This document shows positions 1 to 6,033 of a DNA stretch of 6,212 nucleotides, piece after piece (within the stretch, counting starts at the first letter, position 1; each line of letters opens with the position of its first letter). Under the pieces are notes generated by a model that saw nothing but the letters and a program-made list of their open reading frames with translations, made no database searches and was not told the origin of the DNA. The position numbers and the translations under genes are program-made. This DNA is from an uncultured Caulobacterales bacterium (GTDB taxonomy: Bacteria; Pseudomonadota; Alphaproteobacteria; Caulobacterales; Caulobacteraceae): contig CAIUZX010000410.1 in NCBI GenBank assembly GCA_903903715.1, positions 1-6,212 on the forward strand, in the 5' to 3' direction.

Positions 1-401
1 ATCGCTTCGATCTCGTCGCCAGTGCCCACGGGAACCGTGGACTTGGTCACCACGACGGTGAAGCCCTGGATCACCTTGGCGATGTTCTCGGCGGCGGCGT
101 AGACATAGGACAGGTCCGCATAGCCGTCGCCGCGTCGAGAGGGCGTACCTACGGCGATGAAGACCGCGTCAGCTTCACGCACAGCGGTCTCGGTGTCGGT
201 CGTGAAGAAAAGGCGGCGCTGCTCGATATTGGCCTTCACGAGAAGATCAAGGCCGGGCTCGAAGATCGGAATCTCGCCCTGGTTCAGCCGGTCGATCTTG
301 CCCGCATCCGTATCCACGCACGTGACGACATGGCCGAAGTCCGAGAAGCAGGCGCCGGACACCAGACCCACATAGCCCGACCCAATCATTGCGATCCGCA
401 T
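1..401 (-). CDS. ugd: UDP-glucose 6-dehydrogenase, N-terminal part (runs off the left edge)
   Basis: Oxidises UDP-glucose to UDP-glucuronate with two NAD+, supplying a precursor for capsule, exopolysaccharide or lipopolysaccharide sugars in the cytoplasm. Only the first 133 residues are in the window; the catalytic cysteine and the C-terminal domain lie beyond position 1. Visible are the Rossmann dinucleotide loop GSGYVG (residues 7-12), the ribose-binding Asp30 in CVDTD, FEPGL (47-51), VGTPSRRGDG (84-93) and KSTVPVGTG (120-128). All of these are typical of the UDP-glucose/GDP-mannose dehydrogenase superfamily, and the whole stretch reads like bacterial UGD rather than GDP-mannose dehydrogenase. 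The ATG at 399-401 is chosen because MRIAMIGSGYVG starts directly at beta-strand 1. An AGGA sits 4 nt upstream, which is short spacing. It is divergent from purU. The family is sure; exact substrate specificity rests on resemblance. Confidence 0.93.
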   Translation of the reverse strand, partial: MRIAMIGSGYVGLVSGACFSDFGHVVTCVDTDAGKIDRLNQGEIPIFEPGLDLLVKANIEQRRLFFTTDTETAVREADAVFIAVGTPSRRGDGYADLSYVYAAAENIAKVIQGFTVVVTKSTVPVGTGDEIEA

Positions 402-448
402 AGCGTCCTGAAACCTTCCGTCGGTTGAGCGTATCTCAGGACGAGGCC

Positions 449-473
449 TTACAACGCCCGGGGCGCGTTGCAA
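449..473. repeat. Inverted repeat in the ugd/purU intergenic region
   Basis: CAACGC (452-457) and GCGTTG (465-470) are perfect inverted arms around a 7-nt centre. The pairing resumes with TT/AA after one mismatch, giving 8 of 9 bp. No T-run follows on either strand, so it does not look like an intrinsic terminator. Its place between two divergent starts makes an operator or an mRNA hairpin in one of the leaders possible. That role is inference. Confidence 0.4.
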
Positions 474-498
474 ACACGGGGCCACCGAGAAGCGTCAA
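469..498 (-). promoter_or_regulatory. Weak candidate promoter for ugd
   Basis: On the minus strand TTGACG (493-498) matches the -35 element favoured by alphaproteobacterial housekeeping sigma factors. At 16-18 bp downstream there is only a T-rich GTTTGCA-like stretch (469-476), a poor -10. A start from here would give a leader of about 60 nt, and the predicted start would fall inside the inverted repeat at 449-473. Only the -35 is convincing. Confidence 0.2.
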
Positions 499-589
499 GT
501 GAATGCAGGCGACCCCTTGTCAGAAGCTGCGCGACGTTTGTGTTCGGCGGCTTGACGAAGGCGGTTCGAGGTCTCAAGGCTCTGCGCCC

Positions 590-1432
590 ATGATCCTGAC
601 CCTCTCCTGCCAAGACCGCCCCGGCATCGTCGCCGCCATCACCACCGCCCTGTTCCGCAACGGGGCCAACATCCTCGACGCGCAGCAGTATGACGACCTC
701 GACACGGGTCGTTTCTTCATGCGCGTGGTGGTCGACCCGGCCAAGGTGGATGAGGCGACCCTGCGCGCGGACCTGGAAGAGATTGCAGGCGAGCTTGGTC
801 TCAAGTGGTCGCTGCGGCGGCGGGATGAGCGGCGCAAGGTGCTGATCATGGCCTCAGCCGCCGATCACTGCCTCGCCGACCTCATCTATCGCTGGCGGGG
901 GGGCGAGCTCGCCATGGACGTGGTCGCCATTGTCTCCAATCACCCGCGCGAGACCTACAAGAACCTCGATTTCGCAGGGCTCCCCTTCCACTACCTGCCC
1001 GTGACCAAGGACACCAAGCTGGAGCAGGAGACCGCCCTCTGGTCGCTGATCCAGGAGACCAAGGCCGAACTTGTCGTCCTCGCCCGCTACATGCAGGTGC
1101 TGTCCGATGGCCTCACGGCCAAGCTTTCCGGGCGGTGCGTGAACATCCACCACTCGTTCCTGCCGGGCTTCAAGGGGGCCAAGCCCTACCACCAGGCCCA
1201 CGAGCGGGGGGTGAAGATCATCGGCGCCACGGCCCACTTCGTGACCGGCGACCTCGATGAAGGCCCGATCATCGAGCAGGACGTCGAGCGGATCAGCCAC
1301 AAGGACCGGCCGAACGACCTCGTCCGCAAGGGCCGCGACATCGAGCGCCTCGTGCTCGCCCGCGCCGTGCGCCTGCTGCTCGAGGACCGGGTGCTGCTGA
1401 ACGGTCACCGCACGGTGGTGTTCAAGGACTAA
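590..1432 (+). CDS. purU: Formyltetrahydrofolate deformylase
   Basis: Hydrolyses 10-formyltetrahydrofolate to tetrahydrofolate and formate. In E. coli this balances the one-carbon pool and feeds formate to PurT for purine synthesis. Residues 1 to about 75 form an ACT regulatory domain (MILTLSCQDRPGIVAAIT, then TGRFFMRV). From about residue 82 comes the formyltransferase fold, with NIHHSFLPGF (185-194), GVKIIGATAHFV (207-218) and LDEGPIIEQDV (222-232). The catalytic set known from formyltransferases maps to Asn185, His187 and Asp223, all present. The reading frame is open back to an ATG at 503, but the start at 590 gives 280 residues, the length of E. coli PurU, and begins at the ACT domain. 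AAGG lies 10 nt before it. The stop codon overlaps that of the convergent hydrolase gene. Confidence 0.94.
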   Translation: MILTLSCQDRPGIVAAITTALFRNGANILDAQQYDDLDTGRFFMRVVVDPAKVDEATLRADLEEIAGELGLKWSLRRRDERRKVLIMASAADHCLADLIYRWRGGELAMDVVAIVSNHPRETYKNLDFAGLPFHYLPVTKDTKLEQETALWSLIQETKAELVVLARYMQVLSDGLTAKLSGRCVNIHHSFLPGFKGAKPYHQAHERGVKIIGATAHFVTGDLDEGPIIEQDVERISHKDRPNDLVRKGRDIERLVLARAVRLLLEDRVLLNGHRTVVFKD

Positions 1433-2328
1433 ACCTTAAGCGCCGCCTTGGTCAGCGCCTCGCGGACGAGTTCCGGGCGCTCCATGGGCAGGAAGTGGCT
1501 CGCCCCGTCCACGGTGGTCGTTGTGGAGCCAGGGTTTCCCCGCAGGAACAGGCGCCCGTCGCCGATGCGGCAGGTGGAGCCGTGCTCGGCGCGGAAGATG
1601 GTCATGGGCGCCCGGACGCGGCCCGCAAGGCTCCAGATATTGTTGGCCATGGCGCTGAAGTTCGACGCCTCCCAGGCCGGGGCGCAGGCGAGCTCGACCT
1701 GCCCGTCCGCCCGGTCGCGCACACCCCCCGTCACATAGTCTCGCAGGATCTCGTCCGGCCAGCTCTTGAAGGCGCCGCGTCCCCGATAGGCGGCGATGAT
1801 CGCCTCGCGATCCGGAAACACGTCCCGGCGCGCCAGGGCCCGCGTGGCGATCGGCGTCTTCATGTAGAGCCCAGGGCTCGCCCCCGGCAGCAGCGCCTGC
1901 AGCGATATGGGCAGGGACATGACGACCGGGTCGAACAGGACCAGCGCCTTCACACGGTCAGGCCGGATCGCCGCGGCCATGATCGAGGCGGCGCCGCCCA
2001 TCGAGTGGCCGGAGAGGATCAGCGGGCTCGCCGGCAGCTGGTCGATCAGGGCGGCGAGGTCGGCCTGCAGATCCCGCCACGACTTTCGCCCCTTGGGGTC
2101 GGCGGGCAGGGTGCTGAAGCCATGGCCGCGCTGGTCGACGGCGAGAATGCGAAAGCGCTCCGCCAAAGGCGCCAGCACGGTCCTGTAGGTCTGCGCATTG
2201 AATCCGTTGGCGTGGGCGAAGAGAATGTCGACGGGCCGGGACGGATCTCCGAACTCCAGCGCAGAAAGTGCGCCGTCCTTCAGCTGAAACTCAACGCGGC
2301 GCGGTTCCGTCGGGTTCGATTGCGCCAT
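1429..2328 (-). CDS. Alpha/beta hydrolase, substrate unknown
   Basis: A 299-residue alpha/beta-hydrolase-fold protein. The oxyanion-type HANGF motif is at 39-43, DQRGHG at 65-70, the nucleophile elbow GHSMGG at 107-112 (Ser109), and the catalytic His278 in GASHFLPME. The acid is less clear: Glu248 in FRAEHG after a late strand, or Asp133 in LFDPV, are candidates. There is no signal peptide, so it is likely cytoplasmic. Its fold covers esterases, lactonases, haloperoxidase-like enzymes and epoxide hydrolases, and I cannot choose among them. AAGGA (2335-2339) ends 6 nt before the ATG and supports the start. It is divergent from the dienoyl-CoA isomerase-like gene, a loose hint of acyl or lipid chemistry, and it ends overlapping purU by 4 bp. 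Confidence 0.88.
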   Translation of the reverse strand: MAQSNPTEPRRVEFQLKDGALSALEFGDPSRPVDILFAHANGFNAQTYRTVLAPLAERFRILAVDQRGHGFSTLPADPKGRKSWRDLQADLAALIDQLPASPLILSGHSMGGAASIMAAAIRPDRVKALVLFDPVVMSLPISLQALLPGASPGLYMKTPIATRALARRDVFPDREAIIAAYRGRGAFKSWPDEILRDYVTGGVRDRADGQVELACAPAWEASNFSAMANNIWSLAGRVRAPMTIFRAEHGSTCRIGDGRLFLRGNPGSTTTTVDGASHFLPMERPELVREALTKAALKV

Positions 2329-2367
2329 GCCTCGTCCTTCACATCAAAAAACCGCGGCGCGGAAAAC

Positions 2368-2395
2368 TGGACGTCGCTCAGATCCGGTTTATGCT
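2368..2395 (+). promoter_or_regulatory. Candidate promoter for the isomerase-like gene
   Basis: TGGACG (2368-2373) is one base off the alphaproteobacterial -35 form TTGACG. After 16 bp comes TATGCT (2390-2395) as -10. The predicted start near 2402 leaves a leader of about 30 nt that holds the strong ribosome binding site at 2416-2422. This was read by eye and is not scored. Confidence 0.35.
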
Positions 2396-2417
2396 CGGAG
2401 GAACAATAGGAAGACAA
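2388..2417 (-). promoter_or_regulatory. Candidate promoter for the alpha/beta hydrolase gene
   Basis: On the minus strand TTGTCT (2412-2417) and CATAAA (2388-2393) are separated by 18 bp, each matching 4 of 6 consensus bases. The -10 overlaps the -10 of the plus-strand candidate, so the two promoters would compete. The leader would be roughly 50 nt. Confidence 0.3.
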
Positions 2418-2422
2418 GGGAG
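2416..2422 (+). promoter_or_regulatory. Ribosome binding site that fixes a GTG start
   Basis: AAGGGAG lies 9 nt before the GTG at 2432. This strong Shine-Dalgarno match supports that GTG over the ATG at 2327, which lies in the same open frame but would add 35 residues unlike the crotonase family. Confidence 0.7.
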
Positions 2423-2431
2423 ATCCTCACC

Positions 2432-3298
2432 GTGAACGCCCCCGCCGCCCCGACCTGGACGTGCTTCTCCGTCGAGATCGCTGATCATGTGGCCCATGTG
2501 AAGCTGAACCGGCCGGAGGCGATGAACGCCCTTAACCGGCCCTTCTGGAACGAGCTGCCCGCCATCATCGCCGACATCAACGACAACGCCCGCGCCCGGG
2601 TGATCGTGATCTCCTCCACCGGCAAGCACTTCACGGCGGGGATGGAGCTGAGCGTGTTCACCGACCCGCAGGCCGGGGTCACCGCACGGCCCCCCGAAGA
2701 GGATCGCGCGACGTCGATGGAGTCCTTCCGCCGCCACGTGCACCACCTGCAGGACACGTTCTCATGTCTCGATGAGGCGCGCATGCCGGTGCTGGTCGCC
2801 GTGCACGGGGGCTGTGTCGGGGCCGGAGTGGACCTGATCTCCGCCTGCGACATCCGCTACTGCACCGCCGACGCCTTCTTCGTGATCCAGGAGATCAATA
2901 TCGGCATGACCGCGGACGTCGGCACCTTCCCGCGTCTGTGCAAGCTGATCCCCGAGGGCTGGGTGCGGGAGATGGCCTTTACCGGTCGCCGCGTCCCGGC
3001 CGCAAAGGCCAAGGAGATCGGTCTCGTCAACGAGGTGTTCGACACCCACGAGGCGCTGCTCGACCATGTCATGGCCACCGCTCGCGAAATCGCGGCCAAG
3101 CCGCCGGTTGCGATTGCGGGGTCCAAGGTGATGATCAACTACGCCCGCGATCACACCATCAAGGACGCCCTCGACTACATCGCCGTCTGGCAGACCGGCA
3201 TGTTCGCACCGTCGCACATGATGGAGGCGTTCAAGGCCAAGGCCGAGAAGCGCGACCCCGTCTATCCGGATCTCGTCCCGCTTCGTAAGGGCATGTAG
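2432..3298 (+). CDS. Crotonase-fold enzyme, probable delta(3,5)-delta(2,4)-dienoyl-CoA isomerase
   Basis: A 288-residue enoyl-CoA hydratase/isomerase superfamily protein, probably acting in beta-oxidation of unsaturated fatty acids with double bonds at odd positions. The family signature lies in VHGGCVGAGVDLISACDIRY (124-143), with the oxyanion loop HFTAGMEL at 66-73. In the rat mitochondrial isomerase ECH1 the active site is Asp176, Glu196 and Asp204. By alignment these fall on Asp134 (GVDL), Glu154 (IQEINIG) and Asp162 (TADVG), with matching spacing of 20 and 8. True hydratases have Glu at the first site and Gly at the third. The closeness to ECH1 continues through CDIRYC, DAFF, ADVGT, KVMINYARDH. 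GTG start chosen by its ribosome binding site. Automated pipelines would probably call it enoyl-CoA hydratase. The reaction is inferred, not shown. Confidence 0.88.
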   Translation: MNAPAAPTWTCFSVEIADHVAHVKLNRPEAMNALNRPFWNELPAIIADINDNARARVIVISSTGKHFTAGMELSVFTDPQAGVTARPPEEDRATSMESFRRHVHHLQDTFSCLDEARMPVLVAVHGGCVGAGVDLISACDIRYCTADAFFVIQEINIGMTADVGTFPRLCKLIPEGWVREMAFTGRRVPAAKAKEIGLVNEVFDTHEALLDHVMATAREIAAKPPVAIAGSKVMINYARDHTIKDALDYIAVWQTGMFAPSHMMEAFKAKAEKRDPVYPDLVPLRKGM

Positions 3299-3319
3299 AG
3301 CTGATTGAACCGCTTTGGA

Positions 3320-3808
3320 TTAGGCGGCGGGCGGGGTCGCGCTCGCCTTGATCCGTTTGACGACGGCGAACAGGCCTTCAAGGATCTGGGCGCGGCCGGC
3401 CTCGCCGATCTTGTCGCTCATGGTGCGCAGGAGCTTCAGCCCGTTCATGTGCACCTCGACGGCGGCGGCGTTCCAGCCCCCTTGATCGATGAACACATCG
3501 AGCAGGTCGCAGAAGCTGAAGGCGGCCCTGCCCATGTCGCCGAGCCCGGCGACGCCGGCGATTCCGACGACGTCGTTGGAGAGCTCATAGAGCGCGGCGA
3601 GCACGTCCTCCCGCGGCAGGTATTTCGGGTTTTCGATCAGCTCGGCCATGCTGGCGAGGATCGAGTCGAGGGACGCGAGGCAGTCGTCCTTGATGTCCTC
3701 GAGCCTGGCTTCGGCCCCGGCGACCGCCTCGGCGATCGTCTTGCCCCCCGGCGCCCGCACGGCTGCGGCCAACCGATTTTTCACTCGGATTTTCTTGACG
3801 GCGCTCAT
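3320..3808 (-). CDS. CheE-like small helical protein, function unknown
   Basis: A 162-residue cytoplasmic protein with no signal peptide or membrane segment. It opens with a basic stretch (KKIRVKNRLAAAVR, 5-18), followed by several amphipathic helices: about 24-60 (EAVAGAEARLEDIKDDC), 66-82, 94-108, 112-134 and 137-155. The only His, in VEVHMNGLK (120), is not in an HPt-type HxxKG setting, so a classical phosphotransfer domain is not supported. From memory, Caulobacterales proteins of this kind are labelled chemotaxis protein CheE, and cheE follows a CheY-like gene in the Caulobacter che cluster; the same order is seen here. Its ATG overlaps the stop of the upstream receiver gene in ATGA, so translation is probably coupled and the two proteins may act together. 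The name is tentative. Confidence 0.8.
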   Translation of the reverse strand: MSAVKKIRVKNRLAAAVRAPGGKTIAEAVAGAEARLEDIKDDCLASLDSILASMAELIENPKYLPREDVLAALYELSNDVVGIAGVAGLGDMGRAAFSFCDLLDVFIDQGGWNAAAVEVHMNGLKLLRTMSDKIGEAGRAQILEGLFAVVKRIKASATPPAA

Positions 3809-4413
3809 CGTTGGACTCGTTTTGGTTGAAGCATGGCGTCGATGTCGTCTTGCGAGAGATTGGGTTCGACCGCCTCGCCCACCTCGAGAGGCAGGTCATC
3901 GCTGCGGCGACCTTCGGTGTTGGGGGGCGGTCCAATGGAGTGGAATCTTCGATCCGGTCCAAGGTAGTCTGCGCATTCGATGAAGGAGCGGTTTTCCCGC
4001 GCCACCCAGATCACCCGGTCGATCATCACCTTGGGGGTCAGCGGCTTGGCGACGATGAAGTTTGCGCCGCAGTCCCGGGCCTTTTCCACCTTCGACTTCT
4101 GTGTGTGACCGCTGATGATCATCACGGTGGTGAAGTTGTTCGGCTCGATCTTCGAGTGACGGAGCCATTTGACGAAATCATACCCGTCAATGTCGCCTTC
4201 GAGCTGGGACTCGCAAACGATCAGGTCGAGATCGGTCTTCTTGACGATGGTTTTGGCGTCTTCGGCGTTGGTAGCCCGATGAGGAGCCTTTGCGCCGAAG
4301 CCAGTGAAGATCTGCGACAGGATCTCTAGCCCGTGCGCGGCCGGCTCGACCAGCAGGATCTTGGCGGTTTCAAGATTGTATTTCGGCTTGGGCCCTGACT
4401 TCGGTTCGCTCAC
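3805..4413 (-). CDS. CheY-like pseudo-receiver with GPDRR tail and C-terminal FliM-type peptide
   Basis: A 202-residue protein. The receiver fold spans about 17-138: AKILLVEP (strand 1), LDLIVCESQLEG (strand 3 and following loop), VMIISGHTQKSKV (strand 4) and VAKPLTP (strand 5). Against CheY, the Asp12/Asp13 pair is Glu23/Pro24, the phospho-acceptor Asp57 is Glu68, Thr87 is Ser101, and Lys109 is kept as Lys123. Phosphorylation in the usual way is therefore unlikely. After the domain come YLGPDRRFHS (150-159) and GRRSDD (168-173), an arginine-containing segment common in alphaproteobacterial CheY-like proteins. The end, LSQDDIDAMLQ (186-196), closely resembles the FliM N-terminus LSQAEIDALLN. 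The start is GTG; an in-frame stop lies about 40 nt upstream with no better codon between, and the ribosome site is weak (GGGGG, 9 nt). First gene of an operon with the CheE-like gene. A flagellar or chemotaxis role is inferred. Confidence 0.88.
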   Translation of the reverse strand: MSEPKSGPKPKYNLETAKILLVEPAAHGLEILSQIFTGFGAKAPHRATNAEDAKTIVKKTDLDLIVCESQLEGDIDGYDFVKWLRHSKIEPNNFTTVMIISGHTQKSKVEKARDCGANFIVAKPLTPKVMIDRVIWVARENRSFIECADYLGPDRRFHSIGPPPNTEGRRSDDLPLEVGEAVEPNLSQDDIDAMLQPKRVQR

Positions 4414-4667
4414 AGCAAAGCGCCCCCGCAGGTCGCGGCGTTGCGGCTGATGTCAGGAATGATCTTGGCGTAACCCACCGGCGCCTGGACCCTGTCGTTG
4501 TCTCACACGCCCCACTGTATCTCGGCACATCTTGCGTTTTTGCTACCAAATGGATCGAATGGGCGGACGTGAATGCCTGTCGGGTCCGGATGGAATTCTT
4601 TCCAGTCTACGGCATTATTTGTGGTTAGTCTTAACGACGGGAATGAACGTCCCGATGGCCTGGCGAA
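4414..4667. other. Intergenic region between purD and the pseudo-receiver gene
   Basis: These 254 bp lie between two minus-strand genes and should hold the promoter of the receiver operon. They are more AT-rich than the neighbours around 4530-4560 and 4595-4637. I see no convincing -35/-10 pair, sigma-54 site or small gene. The length suggests that the receiver operon is transcribed separately from purD. Confidence 0.5.
4638..4654 (-). terminator. Weak hairpin after purD
   Basis: CGGGA (4638-4642) and TCCCG (4650-4654) can pair across a 7-nt loop, 14 bp beyond the purD stop. On the minus strand the sequence after it is only modestly T-rich (TCGTT). It could be a poor intrinsic terminator or chance. 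Confidence 0.22.
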
Positions 4668-5933
4668 CTAGAGCGCTCGCCAGCCAATGTCGCGACGGCA
4701 GAAGCCGCCCGGCCAGTCGATCCGGTCGACCAGCGCATAGGCGAGACGCCGCGCCTCGGCGACCTTCAGCCCAAGACCGCAGGCGTTCAGCACCCGACCG
4801 CCCGCGGCGACCAGCGCGCCGTCCTCACGACGGGCGGTGCCCGCATGAAACAGGATCGCGCCGTCCTGTGAGGCCGCTTCGGCGCCCGAAATGACGGAGC
4901 CTGTCTTCGGCGCATCCGGATAGCCCTCTGCAGCCATGACGACGCAGATCGCCGTCTCATCCCGCCAGACCGGCGGAGGCGCGGTCTCCAGCCGCCCTTC
5001 CGCGGCCGCCTTCAGCAAAGGCAGAAGATCGCTGTCCAGACGCAGCATCAGGGTCTGGCACTCCGGATCGCCGAAGCGGGCGTTGTATTCGACGAGCTTG
5101 GGGCCCTCCGGCGTGACCATGATCCCCGCATAGAGCACGCCGCGATAGGGCGCGCCTTCCGCCGCCATGCCGGCCAGGGTCGGCGCGATCATCTTCTCCA
5201 TCACGACGGCGAGGCGCTCCTTGGTCATCAGCGGGGCCGGTGAATAGGCGCCCATGCCGCCGGTGTTTGGGCCGACATCACCGTCGCCCACTCGCTTGTG
5301 GTCCTGAGCGTCGCCGAACAGCACGGCGTTGCGACCGTCGCACAGGGCGAAGACCGAGGCTTCCTCGCCGGTCATGAAGGCTTCGATGACCACCCGCGCG
5401 CCTGCGGCGCCGAAGCGCCCGTGAAACATGTCGGTGATCGCGGCCTCCGCGTCCGCGCGGCTGGCGGCGATGACCACGCCCTTTCCCGCCGCAATCCCGT
5501 CGGCCTTGATCACGTAAGGGGCGGTGAAGCGGTCGAGGGCTGCGATCGCCTCACCTGCGCTGTCGCACTCGACATAGTCGGCAGTGGGGATGTCGTGCCG
5601 CGTGCAGAAGGCCTTGGTGAAGCCCTTGGAGGTCTCGAGCTGCGCCGCGGCGCGGCTTGGGCCAAAGCAAGGGATGCCCAGCGCCGCCAGCTGATCGGCA
5701 AGGCCCTGCGCCAGCGCCGCCTCCGGCCCCACGACGACGAGGTCTGCGGCCATCTCCTGCGCGAGGCGCACAAGGCCCGGCGCATCGTCGGCCTTCACCG
5801 ACGCGAGTTCGGCGACCTCGGCGATCCCCGGATTGCCCGGCGCCGCCACCAGCCGCGTCAGCAAGGGAGACTGGGCGATCTTCCAGGCGAGGGCATGTTC
5901 GCGGCCGCCGGAGCCCACCAGAAGCACGTTCAT
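4668..5933 (-). CDS. purD: Phosphoribosylamine-glycine ligase (GAR synthetase)
   Basis: Second step of de novo purine synthesis: joins 5-phosphoribosylamine and glycine using ATP to give glycinamide ribonucleotide, in the cytoplasm. The 421 residues match the usual monofunctional bacterial length. The N-terminal domain shows GSGGREHALAWK (7-18), GNPG (33-36) and VGPEA (68-72). The ATP-grasp part shows YVIKADGIAAGKGV (140-153), the DHKRVGDGDVGPNTGGMG stretch (211-228) and the metal-binding EYNARFGDPECQ (282-293). The C-terminal domain ends in CRRDIGWRAL, the normal family end. Nothing essential appears to be missing. GAGGG (5942-5946) lies 8 nt before the ATG. It is divergent from xseA. Identification is secure. 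Confidence 0.97.
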   Translation of the reverse strand: MNVLLVGSGGREHALAWKIAQSPLLTRLVAAPGNPGIAEVAELASVKADDAPGLVRLAQEMAADLVVVGPEAALAQGLADQLAALGIPCFGPSRAAAQLETSKGFTKAFCTRHDIPTADYVECDSAGEAIAALDRFTAPYVIKADGIAAGKGVVIAASRADAEAAITDMFHGRFGAAGARVVIEAFMTGEEASVFALCDGRNAVLFGDAQDHKRVGDGDVGPNTGGMGAYSPAPLMTKERLAVVMEKMIAPTLAGMAAEGAPYRGVLYAGIMVTPEGPKLVEYNARFGDPECQTLMLRLDSDLLPLLKAAAEGRLETAPPPVWRDETAICVVMAAEGYPDAPKTGSVISGAEAASQDGAILFHAGTARREDGALVAAGGRVLNACGLGLKVAEARRLAYALVDRIDWPGGFCRRDIGWRAL

Positions 5934-6033
5934 CGCCTTGACCCTCGTCCGCCGGTTCTCATGTCGAAGCGCGCTCCTACGCCGTCGCGCCCACTCCGCG
6001 CAAGCGGCCCCTGCACAGACGCGCGAACCGCGC

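Noticed and set aside
552..557. TTGACG as a -35 for purU
   Set aside because: No -10-like hexamer lies 16-18 bp downstream, and transcription would begin almost at the ATG, past the ribosome site.
503..589. A 29-residue N-terminal extension of PurU from the ATG at 503
   Set aside because: It has no resemblance to the ACT domain and would make the protein longer than the 280-residue E. coli form. The ATG at 590 has AAGG 10 nt upstream.
854..1408. A 184-codon open frame on the minus strand inside purU
   Set aside because: Shadow frame of a well-conserved gene, with low-complexity product.
1495..2409. A 304-codon open frame on the plus strand opposite the hydrolase gene
   Set aside because: It is a shadow in GC-rich DNA: the minus-strand gene has clear hydrolase motifs and the opposite frame is an Arg/Gly/Ala-rich string without domains.
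2391..2435. A 14-codon frame ending in GTGA over the isomerase-like start, like a leader peptide
   Set aside because: There is no ribosome site, and its ATG falls within the predicted -10, so it would probably not be transcribed.
3299..3319. A bidirectional terminator between the isomerase-like and CheE-like genes
   Set aside because: The 21-bp gap has no inverted repeat or T-run.
4523..4535. CGGCAC...TTGC resembling a sigma-54 promoter, attractive near a flagellar-type gene
   Set aside because: The spacer is 3 nt instead of 5, which sigma-54 does not tolerate, and it faces the plus strand where no gene follows.
4532..4894. A 120-codon plus-strand frame starting in the purD/receiver intergenic region
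   Set aside because: Most of it lies antisense to the purD end, its product turns into Arg/Pro-rich shadow sequence, and no ribosome site precedes it.
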